NCBI RefSeq assembly: GCF_001278845.1
Contig: NZ_CP012590.1
Location: 372,001-436,000, forward strand
Source: Actinomyces sp. oral taxon 414
Lineage (GTDB): Bacteria; Actinomycetota; Actinomycetes; Actinomycetales; Actinomycetaceae
Reading direction: 5' to 3'
DNA length: 64,000 nt
This document shows positions 46,495 to 55,131 of the stretch, in pieces; within the stretch, counting starts at the first letter, position 1, and each line of letters starts with the position of its first letter. Both the position numbers and the translations under genes were made by a program. The notes beneath the pieces were generated by a model. The model was given only the letters and a program-made list of their open reading frames with translations, was not told where the DNA came from and searched no databases.

Positions 46495-46880
46495 GCGGAA
46501 CTCCTTCGTGATGAGTCTGGTCGGCGGGGCGCGCCGTGGACCGGCGCCCGTGAGGATCCTCCCCGGCGCCAGCGGAGGGGGCAACCGGCCCCGGGAACGG
46601 ATGCGCGGGGGCCGTGCGCGGCGGCCCGCGCCCCGACGAAAGTAACACGCCGCAACAAACCGGCGCGCTCAGGGGCGCGGCTTCATGACCGAAGGCGCCG
46701 TGGGGGCTGGGATGCGCTCGGGCGCGACCAGCCGGGAGGAGCACCTGCCCGCCAGTGCCCGGTGGATCGAGATCCACTTCGGGTCGAAAGCTCGACGGCG
46801 GGCGGCGTGTCGTTGCAGGCACCCCACTGCGAGCACATCCCGCCCGGCATTCCGCCGCGAGAACTACATGTTTCCAAGTA
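46495..46880. other. Intergenic stretch between tkt and the IS630 element
   Basis: About 385 bp without a supported gene. The bases next to the insertion (46861-46880) are the displaced 3' end of the DUF2510/SHOCT gene. A GTTACTTTCG box on the minus strand near 46640 might belong to a tkt promoter, but no matching -35 is convincing. Confidence 0.5.
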
Positions 46881-48169
46881 TAGCGGCGATTTTACAAAGT
46901 CATTTTGTGAGGCGGTATGGGAATTTGTTGCTCCTGATGAAGGTCTCGAATGCGTTGCGGGTGTCCTCGAAGTGGGCGCGCTGTCGGTTGCTGATGGATT
47001 TCTTGCCTTCTCCCCAGACGCGTTCGATGGGGTTCTTATTGGGGCTGTAGGGCGGCAGGTTGATGAGATGGATCCTCTCCAGGATGTTGCCCTTCCCCAG
47101 GTGCTCCCTCAGTTTCTTCGACTTGTGCCATCCGGCGTTGTCCCACACCACGACGATCGTCTTGTCCGGGTACTTCAGGGTAAGATCGGTCAGGGCCTTC
47201 ACGATGTTGGAGGTGTTCTGCCAGTCCAGTCGCATGAGGTCCACGCTCCCGTCCGCCTCGTGGAGGAATCCGATATAGCTCTGGGACTGCCGTTTCCGAT
47301 CGACCCTGATCCTGGTCCTGGCGCCCTTCTTGCACCAGGCCCTGCGAGTAATGGCCTCGTGCTCGATCCTCACCTCGTCCGCGGACACCACGATGACATC
47401 CTCATCCCCCTTCTCCGCATCTCCCTTCTCCGCATCGTCCGTCTTCTCGTTCTCGCACTCATTCTTCTCACTCCCCCGCTGCCCCTCGTCCTCCTCCTGC
47501 CCGTCCTGCCCGTCCTGCTTCTTCCCCTTGATCTTGGCGATCTTGGCGTGGATCTTCGCCATGCGGGCCTCGACCTGGGTCTCGTCGGCGCGGCGCTGGT
47601 CCACCTCCTCGGGCAGGTGGAAGGACAACCCCGCCATGTGGAGCAAAGAACGGTAGGAGGATTCGGAGGCGTACTCGATGCCGAAGCGCTCGTGCATCCA
47701 GCCCGCCAGATCGTGAATATTCCAGAACTCCGCCGCAATGCCCTGCTCCGACGGGGGGCGCGACAGCGCCTTCAGGATCTCCTTCTCCTGTTCCTGGGAG
47801 ATCTTGGAGGCGTTGTTGTTGCCGACATGCCCGGTGCAAATGGACGACAACCGATCCCTCCTCCAATCCCTCGCCCACTCCATGACCGTCCTGGTGGCGC
47901 GCTCCACCAGCCGCGCCACGACATCGACGCCAATTCCCTCCGACAGCATGAGAATCGCCTCCGACTTGCGCCTCATCAGCTTATACGGGGATTCCGCCTT
48001 GTGCACTTGAAGAGCCGACCACTCATGCTCCTCGACCACTACCGCTTCCATAACCGCAATCATACAGGAGAACGACACCCGAAATCCAATCGGAACCACA
48101 CCCGACCAACCGCCACGACCCCGAACTCAAAACGAAGCACCAGACGCGGATTTCGTTTTATTCCCGCTA
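46881..48169 (-). mobile_element. IS630-family insertion sequence
   Basis: The ends TAGCGG (46881) and CCGCTA (48169) begin imperfect inverted repeats (about 16 of 23 matching) and are flanked by a TA on each side (46879-46880, 48170-48171), the TA duplication typical of IS630/Tc1. Size is 1289 bp. Removing the element with one TA restores an uninterrupted end of the neighbouring SHOCT gene, which confirms the boundaries. GC content is lower than that of the host genes. Confidence 0.88.
46900..48051 (-). CDS. IS630-family transposase
   Basis: 383 residues from ATG at 48051; in-frame ATG at 48063 or GTG at 48099 are alternatives, none with a clear ribosome site. An N-terminal helix-turn-helix region (MLSEGIGVDVVARLVERATRT) and a winged-helix segment lead to the DDE domain: Asp in VVSADEVRIEHE, Asp in VVVWDNAGWHKSK, and Glu in PYSPNKNPIERVWGEGKKS. 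Between them is an odd, highly charged insert of about 45 residues (KKQDGQDGQEEDEGQ, then EKGDAEKGDED), not usual in the family. All three catalytic acids are present and there is no stop, so the copy looks active or recently so. Confidence 0.92.
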   Translation of the reverse strand: MEAVVVEEHEWSALQVHKAESPYKLMRRKSEAILMLSEGIGVDVVARLVERATRTVMEWARDWRRDRLSSICTGHVGNNNASKISQEQEKEILKALSRPPSEQGIAAEFWNIHDLAGWMHERFGIEYASESSYRSLLHMAGLSFHLPEEVDQRRADETQVEARMAKIHAKIAKIKGKKQDGQDGQEEDEGQRGSEKNECENEKTDDAEKGDAEKGDEDVIVVSADEVRIEHEAITRRAWCKKGARTRIRVDRKRQSQSYIGFLHEADGSVDLMRLDWQNTSNIVKALTDLTLKYPDKTIVVVWDNAGWHKSKKLREHLGKGNILERIHLINLPPYSPNKNPIERVWGEGKKSISNRQRAHFEDTRNAFETFIRSNKFPYRLTK

Positions 48170-49066
48170 TAGGTTCGCCTTTGCTATGGCGAATTCAGTC
48201 TCGTTGATGAGCCCCTCGCGGTGAAGTGTGGCCAACTCCCTGAGACGGTCCGTCACGGATGAAGCCTGCTGTTGGGTCGGCGACCCGGGGGAATCCGGAT
48301 GTGATTCGGACTGCACGTGGGCCTCGATTTGGGCGCGCTCCTGAGGCAGGGGGAGGCCGAGTGCGGTGAGCGCGGCGCGTTCGAGGGCGCGGCCGATGGG
48401 AACCTGGTCCCTGAGAACGACGGTGATTCCCATCGAATTCTGCCCCTCGTTGGTCAGGGCGTGAATATTCATGTCGGTTGTGATCGTTAATGTTGATTTC
48501 CCAGACTTCGCCTTGATCACATGACTGGCGCCGGCGCCGACCGCGGCTGCGACGGCTCCGAGGGGCAGGGCCTTGATTCCTCCGCCGATGAGGCCGGAGA
48601 AGGTCTGCACGGCGGTGGTCTTCGGAGCGGCCGTAGCGCGGGAATCGTGTGCGGAGGGGTCTGTCTGACCCTCGACGAACGCTACTGAAATGAGTCGCTC
48701 ATAGGGTGCCTGCTTGACGCGAGAAGACGCATTTCGACGGGTTCTCGCCTCGGGCGAGGACTCCGAGCGGCTCATAATCCGAACGTATCCGCCTTCATAG
48801 ATCTCAACGCAGTGCCCGCCGAATTCTCCTTTGGTCAGCAACCGTCCCGCAGCGGTCTGGCGCGCCATCTCCTCGGCGTACTGCTGTCTCTTGGCGGCCG
48901 CCCGGTCGTCGACGGCCTTCTTGATCGATGCTCCTATCCGTTTGAGAGCCGATGACTTTAATCCTTGAGAGGACTTTGGTCCCTGGACGTGCTCGGTCCA
49001 GGCGCTTCCGTCCCACCAGCGAACTTGTCCCTGTCCGTCGTCGTACCAGCCGGCAGGTGTCGACAC
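48167..49066 (-). CDS. DUF2510/SHOCT domain protein, 3' end replaced by an IS
   Basis: 299 residues from GTG at 49066, chosen because GGAGG lies eight bases upstream; ATG at 49081 overlaps that site. The N-terminus is a DUF2510 motif (AGWYDDGQGQVRWWDG), typical of membrane-associated actinobacterial proteins. The middle resembles a bacterial PH-like domain (VEIYEGGYVRIM, YERLISVAF) and includes a Gly/Ala-rich hydrophobic patch. The C-terminus is a SHOCT helix pair (LRELATLHREGLINETEFAIAKANL). The stop TAG is created by the IS630 end. The pre-insertion sequence would have continued Leu-Gly-Asn-Met before its own TAG, so only four residues are lost and function is probably kept. Confidence 0.82.
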   Translation of the reverse strand: MSTPAGWYDDGQGQVRWWDGSAWTEHVQGPKSSQGLKSSALKRIGASIKKAVDDRAAAKRQQYAEEMARQTAAGRLLTKGEFGGHCVEIYEGGYVRIMSRSESSPEARTRRNASSRVKQAPYERLISVAFVEGQTDPSAHDSRATAAPKTTAVQTFSGLIGGGIKALPLGAVAAAVGAGASHVIKAKSGKSTLTITTDMNIHALTNEGQNSMGITVVLRDQVPIGRALERAALTALGLPLPQERAQIEAHVQSESHPDSPGSPTQQQASSVTDRLRELATLHREGLINETEFAIAKANL

Positions 49067-49192
49067 TTCAACTTCCTCCATTCTTCGCAAGTGCTCGCTT
49101 CCTCAACGCAAGGATAGCGCTTATTTGCGGGATGGGAGCCGGAGTAGCCGGCTTCACAGAGGTTTTCTGCCCCGGGTTGTTCGCGTTGCGGC

Positions 49193-50392
49193 TCACATCC
49201 AGGCGCTGGGGTCGGCGACGACGTCCTCCAGCAGGGACCAGGCGGCGCCGGTGACCCCGGACATCTGGTCGCCCGCGGCCGTCATGATCCGCGGCGCGGA
49301 CCAGGCCGAGGCCAGGACGCGGCGCGTCAGCTCGGACTCCAGCTCGGGGCGCAGCGCCGGCGCCAGGGGGGCCAGGTGCCCACCGAGGACGACCACGGGG
49401 ATGTCGAGCAGGTTGATGGCGGCGCCCAGCCCCGCCCCCAGGGCGCGGGCGGCGCGCGAGACGGCGTCGCGGGCCCGCTCGTCGCCGGCCCTCCAGGCGT
49501 CCACGAGCGTCTCCGGCCGGGCGTCGTCGGGCAGGCCCGAGGCGGCCAGGATGAGCCGGCGGCCCGCGTAGCGCTCCACGCAGCCGCGGTTGCCGCAGGA
49601 GCACGGCGGGCCGTCGGGATCGACCTGGATGTGCCCGATCTCGCCGGCGAAGCCGTTGGCGCCCACGACAATGCGCCCCTCGCGCACGATCCCGGCGCCG
49701 ATGCCGTTCTCCCCGGACAGGTAGATGAAGCTGGGCCAGGAGTGCGGGGCGGCGGGGCGAGTGCGCCCGACGGTGATCGCCCCGTAGTTGGCCTCGTTGC
49801 CCAGGTGCAGCTCCAGCCCCGCCGGGGCCAGGACGGCGTCGAGGTGGTCGGCGGGACGCACATGGCGCCAGCCGAGGTTGGGGGCGCGCAGGAGCCGGTC
49901 CCCGCTGACCAGGCCGGGTAGGGCGAGGGCGGCGCCGACGGCTCTGGCGCGGGCGACGTCGTCGGCGGCCAGGACATCGGCGGCCAGGCCGGCCAGGCGG
50001 GCCAGGACCGTGGCGGGGTCGGAGTCGGCGAAGTCGTCGACGACGACGTGCTCGGCCAGGACCTGGCCGGACAGGTCGATGGCGCGCACCGCCATGTGGG
50101 CGACGTTGACCTCCAGGCCCAGGGCCATGAAGGTGCCGCGCGGCGGGGCCAGCGGGACCGCGGGCCGGCCCGGGCCGGTGGAGGGCGCCGGGTCGAGCTC
50201 GGCGAGGATGCCGGCCGTGACGAGGTCGTCGGCGAGCCGGGAGGCGGTGGAGCGGGTCATGCCGGTGACGGCGGCGACGCCGGCCCGGGAGACGGGCTCG
50301 GGGGAGGACAGGACCCGCCGGGCCACCAGGGCGAGGTTGGCGGTGCGCAGGGTCGACTGGCGGGCCGACGTCGTTCTTCTTGTGCGGGCCAC
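49193..50392 (-). CDS. ROK-family transcriptional regulator
   Basis: 399 residues from GTG at 50392. An N-terminal winged helix-turn-helix (VSRAGVAAVTGMTRSTASRLADDL) is followed by a sugar-kinase-like ROK domain with LEVNVAHMAVRAIDL, GLVSGDRLL, SGENGIGAGIV and the zinc site CSCGNRGCVERYAG. Members of this family repress sugar-use genes and release DNA on binding a sugar. The start has no ribosome site; TAGAGT (50399-50404) ends six bases before it, suggesting leaderless mRNA. No sugar operon is adjacent, so targets lie elsewhere. Confidence 0.92.
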   Translation of the reverse strand: MARTRRTTSARQSTLRTANLALVARRVLSSPEPVSRAGVAAVTGMTRSTASRLADDLVTAGILAELDPAPSTGPGRPAVPLAPPRGTFMALGLEVNVAHMAVRAIDLSGQVLAEHVVVDDFADSDPATVLARLAGLAADVLAADDVARARAVGAALALPGLVSGDRLLRAPNLGWRHVRPADHLDAVLAPAGLELHLGNEANYGAITVGRTRPAAPHSWPSFIYLSGENGIGAGIVREGRIVVGANGFAGEIGHIQVDPDGPPCSCGNRGCVERYAGRRLILAASGLPDDARPETLVDAWRAGDERARDAVSRAARALGAGLGAAINLLDIPVVVLGGHLAPLAPALRPELESELTRRVLASAWSAPRIMTAAGDQMSGVTGAAWSLLEDVVADPSAWM

Positions 50393-50398
50393 GCCTTG

Positions 50399-50439
50399 AC
50401 TCTACCCCACGGCCCCGATATAGTTGTACCGACGAACAA
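50399..50439 (-). promoter_or_regulatory. ROK gene promoter with imperfect palindromic operator
   Basis: The -10 hexamer TAGAGT is at 50404-50399 on the minus strand. An imperfect dyad, TTGTACCGACGAACAA (50424-50439), covers the expected -35 position. TTGT and ACAA arms are common in ROK operators, so autoregulation is likely. Confidence 0.5.
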
Positions 50440-50528
50440 ATAGTGGCGCGCACGTCCCGCCTCGCCCCGCGCCCCTGGGAGTACGCCGAGGGGCGCGCCG
50501 AGTTCGACGCCCTGAGACCGCCCGCCCC

Positions 50529-51779
50529 TCAGGGGCGCAGGCAGGCGAGCGGGATCACCCAGACCCCGTCCGGGCGCCGCAGCACCGGCCCGGTCGGGAT
50601 GATGACGGCCAGGGCGGCGGCGGGCCGCTCGACCTTGGCCGCGACCCTGAGCAGGGCGGCCGCGGCGTCGTCGACGGCCCGGTGGGAGAGTTTGACCTCG
50701 AAGCCCGCCCAGCGCCCGTCGCGCGCCTCGACGACGACGTCGATCTCGTCGCGCCCCTTGGCGTCGCGCAGGTGGAACACGCCGCGCATGCGGGCGGCCT
50801 GGGCGGCGACGCGCAGGTCGTGGACCGCCTGGGACTCCAGGACGATTCCGAGGGTCTGGGGGTCGTTGAGCAGGCGGGAGGCGCCGGCGCCCAGGAGCGC
50901 GAGCGCCAGGGACGGGTCCGCCAGGTGCCGTTTGGGGGTCTGGATGAGCGGCGTGCGCGAGCGCAGGCGCGCCGCCCAGGCCGGCTGGTCCTCCACCAGG
51001 AACAGCCGCGCCGCGAAGTCGTGCAGCTCGGAGACGAGGGAGTCCGCGGGACGGCGTCCGGTGATCTCGCCCATGCGCCTGCGCACCGCGGCCAGGGCGG
51101 CCGGCTGGGCCACCAGGCCCGCGTAGGCCGCGAGGAACGCCCGGAACCGGCGCGGGTCGCGGCGGGGCCCGCCCACCAGCGGGTAGTCGTGCTCGCTCAT
51201 CTCGTCGACGTAGGACGCCACCGCCTCGGCGGCGTCATCGGCCTCCAGGTCGAGCCAGCCGGGCCAGCCCCCGCGCACCATCCAGGAGACGTAGTCGGCG
51301 ACCGTCGCCGCGGTGCCGGACGACGGCTCCAGGGCGCCGTCGAGAAGGGCGCCGAGGGAGGCCGGCGCCGCCGGGGCCCCGCACTCGGACAGGGTCATGG
51401 TGCGCATGGTCAGGTTCCGCATCCTCCCGGCGCCCGAGTGCCTGCGGGCGTCCTCCTCCGGCGTGGCGGAGCCGGTGAGGATGAACTGCCCCCGGGCGCC
51501 CCGGTCGTCGACGGCGTGGCGGACGGCGTTCCACACGCCCGGGACCGCCTGCCACTCGTCGAGGAGCCGGGGGGTCGCCCCGTCCAGCAGGAGACGGGGA
51601 TCGGCCGCGGACAGCGCCATGGCCGCCGTGTCCTGGTCCAGGCCGATCTCGGAGGCCGCCGCCCGGCGCGCGGTCTCCGTCTTGCCGCAGGCGCGGGGGC
51701 CCTTGATGACCACGGCCCCGCTCGTCCTCAGCGCCCGGGCCAGCTCGTCGTCCACCGTGCGGGGCAGATAGGTGCGCAT
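50529..51779 (-). CDS. AAA+ ATPase with DUF4143 domain
   Basis: 416 residues from ATG at 51779; the frame is open to 51839, so a longer start is possible. Walker A (IKGPRACGKTETARRAA) is near residue 25, with a Walker B-like RLLDEWQAVP and sensor FILTGSATPEED. The C-terminal half is the DUF4143 module with a PD-(D/E)XK-like segment (GRDEIDVVVEARDGRWAGFEVKLS). Such proteins are common, often multi-copy accessory ATPases of unknown role, suspected to act on DNA or in toxin-antitoxin-like systems. An array of four 23-bp repeats lies 16 bp upstream. Confidence 0.9.
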   Translation of the reverse strand: MRTYLPRTVDDELARALRTSGAVVIKGPRACGKTETARRAAASEIGLDQDTAAMALSAADPRLLLDGATPRLLDEWQAVPGVWNAVRHAVDDRGARGQFILTGSATPEEDARRHSGAGRMRNLTMRTMTLSECGAPAAPASLGALLDGALEPSSGTAATVADYVSWMVRGGWPGWLDLEADDAAEAVASYVDEMSEHDYPLVGGPRRDPRRFRAFLAAYAGLVAQPAALAAVRRRMGEITGRRPADSLVSELHDFAARLFLVEDQPAWAARLRSRTPLIQTPKRHLADPSLALALLGAGASRLLNDPQTLGIVLESQAVHDLRVAAQAARMRGVFHLRDAKGRDEIDVVVEARDGRWAGFEVKLSHRAVDDAAAALLRVAAKVERPAAALAVIIPTGPVLRRPDGVWVIPLACLRP

Positions 51780-51795
51780 GCCCGCCAGCCTACGC

Positions 51796-51888
51796 GAGAT
51801 AGGGAGTAATCCCCACCTGAGATAGGGAGTAATCCCCACTTCGGGTATGGAGTAATCCGTACCTGAGGTGGGGATTACTCCATACTCC
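51796..51888. repeat. Three direct and one inverted 23-bp repeats upstream of the DUF4143 gene
   Basis: Units lie at 51796-51818, 51819-51841 and 51842-51864, sharing GAGTAATCC, with an inverted copy at 51866-51888. Units 1 and 2 are identical except at two bases. Each has a short dyad (GGGA-GTAA-TCCC); unit 3 is a near-palindrome, GGTATGGAGTAATCCGTACC. The position immediately before the ATPase start suggests an operator array. Confidence 0.8.
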
Positions 51889-51965
51889 GAGGGGCGGCCG
51901 CCCTCAGACGACCGTGGGCACGACCCGCTGGTAGCGGGTGAGCGCCGGGGCCGAGTCGCTGGCCT

Positions 51966-53594
51966 TCAGGGCAGGAGGACGGTGAACCAGTCGACGGGGG
52001 ACTCGCCCGCCCCTCCCGCCGCACCCGCCTCGGCGACCGCGGCCAGGACGGGCCCGTCCACGTCCGCCGCGAGCGCGGGATCGGGGCCGATGAGCAGCAC
52101 GGCCCGGTCCCGGTCGTAGGGCGGCCAGTCGGGCGCCTCCTCGCACACGGGCGAGCCGGTGCGGGCGAAGGCCGCCCACGCCGCCCCCAGGAGCCGCGAG
52201 ACGGCGCGGGCCCCGGCCGTGCCGCCGTTGAGCCCGGCCGCGGTATCGACATTGCCGAAGACCAGGGCGACGTCGAGCTCGTGGGGGCTCATGAGGACCC
52301 CGTCGGCGGCGGGCGTGCGCAGCACATTGCGGTAGCGCCACGTGGGCGCCTGCGCCCCGGCCGCCCGCGCCCGGGCTCCCGCGCGCGTGGGCGCGCCGAA
52401 GAGTGCATTGGAGACGATCCGCACGGCCAGCTCGTAGGGGCCGATGCCCGGGCGGGAGTCCTCGACGGCCCCCACGAGGCGCTGGGCCGCCGCCCGCCCG
52501 ACCGCCCCGGACAGGCGCTCCACGATGCCGTCGCGGCCCAGGGCCTCGATCTCCTCGCGCCGGGTGAACAGGAACAGCGACGCCTCGGTGTCCATGTCCC
52601 CCATGATGAGCGGCTTGTCCCCGCTCAGGGCCACCGACTCCTGCGAGAAGGGCTGGGCGGGCACGATCGCGCCGTCGACCACCGGCCCGAAGGTCGTCAT
52701 GCCCGTCGCCACCGACTTGTAGGCCCGCATGAGGTCCTCCAGCGCCAGCCCCGCCAGGGCCTCGGGGCCGGCGTTCGCGGGCAGGCCGGCCGCGGCGCGC
52801 AGGCGCGCGGCGACCGCCAGGGCCTCGGCGGGGGTCTGGGCGCGCACGGCGGTTCCCGCCGAGGCGGTGCCCGACTGGAGGACCGCCCGGTGGAACAGCG
52901 GCTGGGCGGCGGGCATGGTCAGCAGCAGGGAGATCTTCATGGCCCCGCCGGACTGGCCCACCAGCGTCACGCTGCCCGGGTCGCTCCCGAAAGCGGCGAT
53001 ATTGTCCCTCACCCACTCCAGGGCTGCGACGATGTCGAGCTGGCCGACGTTGCCGGAGGCCGCGTAGGGCGAGTCGGGCTCGGCGAGCGGGTCGACCACC
53101 TGCGCGTAGCCCAGGACGTTCAGGCGGTGGTTGAAGGTCACCACCACCAGGTCGTGGCGCTCCGCCAGGGCCGCGCCGTCGATCGAGGGGGAGGAGCCCG
53201 AGTTGTCCGAGTAGCCGCCGGAGTGGACCCACATCAGGACGGGCCTGGCGGGCGCCGGATCGCCGGCCTCGCGCGCCTGGGACGCCGTGCCCGGTGTCCA
53301 GACGTTGACGAACAGGCAGTCCTCGGACTCGGGCAGGTTGTCGGTCAGGCCGATCATGCGCAGGAACGGGTTGTCCGCCCGGTCCACGGCCTCGTCCGGG
53401 TGGTCCTGCGGGGCGGTGGGGCCGAACTCGAAGGCGTTGACGGTCTCGGTCCACGGTGCCGGCTCGCGCGGCGACTCGAAGCGGTGGGCGGCCGTGTCCG
53501 CCCCGTAGCGGATCCCCTTGAAGGAGACGACGCTGCCCGCGATCCGCCCGCGCACCGGCCCGTGGGCGGTGGTGACGACGGTGGAGTTGTACAT
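51966..53594 (-). CDS. Type B carboxylesterase/lipase
   Basis: 542 residues from ATG at 53594 with AGGGTGG upstream. The alpha/beta-hydrolase core includes the oxyanion segment MWVHSGGYSDNSGS, the EDCLFVNVWTP strand typical of the family and the nucleophile elbow LVGQSGGAM (Ser in G-x-S-x-G). Acid and His are expected in the MGDMDTEASLF and MSPHELDVALVF regions. There is no signal peptide, so it is probably cytoplasmic. It follows two decayed genes on the same strand that look like its former operon partners. Confidence 0.92.
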   Translation of the reverse strand: MYNSTVVTTAHGPVRGRIAGSVVSFKGIRYGADTAAHRFESPREPAPWTETVNAFEFGPTAPQDHPDEAVDRADNPFLRMIGLTDNLPESEDCLFVNVWTPGTASQAREAGDPAPARPVLMWVHSGGYSDNSGSSPSIDGAALAERHDLVVVTFNHRLNVLGYAQVVDPLAEPDSPYAASGNVGQLDIVAALEWVRDNIAAFGSDPGSVTLVGQSGGAMKISLLLTMPAAQPLFHRAVLQSGTASAGTAVRAQTPAEALAVAARLRAAAGLPANAGPEALAGLALEDLMRAYKSVATGMTTFGPVVDGAIVPAQPFSQESVALSGDKPLIMGDMDTEASLFLFTRREEIEALGRDGIVERLSGAVGRAAAQRLVGAVEDSRPGIGPYELAVRIVSNALFGAPTRAGARARAAGAQAPTWRYRNVLRTPAADGVLMSPHELDVALVFGNVDTAAGLNGGTAGARAVSRLLGAAWAAFARTGSPVCEEAPDWPPYDRDRAVLLIGPDPALAADVDGPVLAAVAEAGAAGGAGESPVDWFTVLLP

Positions 53595-53603
53595 GGCGCC
53601 ACC

Positions 53604-54197
53604 CTAGGCCCCGAGCCACTCGGCCAGGGCCTGGAAGGAACATGTCGTCAAGAGCAGGTTGTTGTCGATGCGCCGGTAGCGGCGGATGACGGGCAGGGAG
53701 ACGGCGGCCGAGCGGTAGACGTCGCGGGGCATCTGCCAGATGCGCGCGTCGGTCTCGTTGAAGACGTGCATGGCCGCGGCCACGTCCAGGGCCATGTTGT
53801 ACTCCAGCGCCGTGGCGCCCTCGGGCGCCCGGGCCGTCCCCGCGTGCTCCGAGCCCCCGATCCAGATCAGCGTCAGGCGCTCGGCGATGGCGGGCTCGGC
53901 CCGGTAGGCGCGGGCGACGTCGCCCGGCGACCCGCCGGCCACGAGGTACAGGGAGACGCTCGCCGTCGTGCAGGCCCACGCCGGTCACCCCCATGGCGCC
54001 CAGCAGGCCCTCGACGCGCTCGCGACCGGCCCGGACGGAGGAGTCGGTGCGGTTCCAGGGGGCGTCCTCCCGCAGGCGGGAGACGACGACGCGGGTGCGC
54101 GGCGCGGTGCCCGTCAGGCGGTCGGCCTCCTCCAGCCAGGGCAGGGTGCCGTAGACCCACGTCCTGGGGGCGGGGGAGGGGTGCTCGGGGTGCTCAT
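53604..54197 (-). pseudogene. Decayed nucleoside hydrolase-like gene
   Basis: From ATG at 54197 the frame begins STPSTPPPPP, then shifts in a poly-C run near 54170 into TWVYGTLPWLEEADRLTG and continues to VGLHDGE. A second shift near 53960 moves to SLYLVAGGSPGDVARAYRAEP. The tail reads LTLIWIGGSEH and ALEYNMALDVAAAMHVFN, motifs of the inosine-uridine nucleoside hydrolase fold. The Asp-rich N-terminal active-site motif is absent and the whole is about 200 codons against the usual 310, so an internal deletion is also likely. The identification rests on these segments only. Confidence 0.7.
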
Positions 54198-54204
54198 CGG
54201 GACC

Positions 54205-55020
54205 TCACTTGACCTTGCGCACGGGGATGATGGCGGCGGCGGAGACGGCGACCGCGACAATGGACATGATGGACAGGGAGGAGTAGCCGGCGGCCTTCTT
54301 GTCGGGCAGGACGTCGATGAACAGGGCGATGTCCACGGCCATGTACATGCCGTGGGAGGCGGCCAGGAGGATGCAGAAGACGTAGAAGGCCGGCAGGGCG
54401 GGCACCAAGGATCGGGATGAGCATGATCGCCGCGATGAAGGCGGAGGCGCCGATGACGAAGGGCTTGCGGCGCCCGGCCAGGTCGGAGAGCCTGCCGGCG
54501 ATGAGCATCATGATCAGTTGGCCGGGCAGGGCCGCCGAGGGCAGGCCGGCGAAGGCCTCGTTGGCCTCGGAGGCGGACAGGGCCGGCTGGATGTGGGACT
54601 GGAGGATGTAGAGCACGAGGTTGGAGACGGCGGTGCAGCCGAAGAACATGAAGAAGCGCGCGATCCAGGTCCAGCGGAAGTCGTGGTCGCGCAGCGGGAT
54701 GGCGTAAGCCTTGAAGAAGCCGGTCCAGTCGAAGAGCTCGAGCTTCAGGTCCTTCCTTGACGGCCTGCCTGAGGCCGGTCAGCGCCTGGACGGCGTTGAC
54801 GTCCTGGACGCTGGTGTTGGCGAAGTAGCGCCGGAACTCGATGGTCTGCACCGAGTTGGGCAGCAGGATGCCCGCCATGGCCGCGTAGCAGGCGTAGAGG
54901 AATACCGAGGCCAGCATGAAGGCGACGATGTACTGGTAAAGGGGCGGCCTCCGAGGTGCTTGGCGGAGGTGCGGGGGCGTTCGGGTTCCTCGAGCGTGGG
55001 ATCGGGTGCGCCGATGACAT
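54205..55020 (-). pseudogene. Decayed MFS transporter gene
   Basis: Pieces in three frames join into one membrane protein: MSSAHPIPRS at 55020, then (shift in CCCC near 54950) LYQYIVAFMLASVFLYAC, then (shift near 54750) DLKLELFDWTGFFKAY and DHDFRWTWIARFFMFFG, then (shift near 54410) VPALPAFYVFCILLAASHG to VRKVK. GRLSDLAGRRKP is the classic MFS loop between helices. At about 270 codons it is far shorter than a 12-helix transporter, so internal sequence has been lost besides the frameshifts. It was probably co-transcribed with the nucleoside hydrolase and esterase genes. Confidence 0.8.
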
Positions 55021-55131
55021 CGATGCTCCGGTGCCGCCCGGGGCCGTGGAAGCTCCTCCTTGCGCTTGCGCCGCCAGTGCAGTGGTCCGCGGCGCTCCCG
55101 GCCCTCCGGCGCGCGTCCGGGCGGCGGGTGT

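Noticed and set aside
43429..48207. Open frame of about 1,590 codons opposite transketolase and the transposase
   Set aside because: It overlaps the transketolase and IS630 genes on the other strand; no domain, no start signal.
54205..55020. Intact small transporter
   Set aside because: The membrane segments are spread over three frames and add to far less than a full MFS protein.
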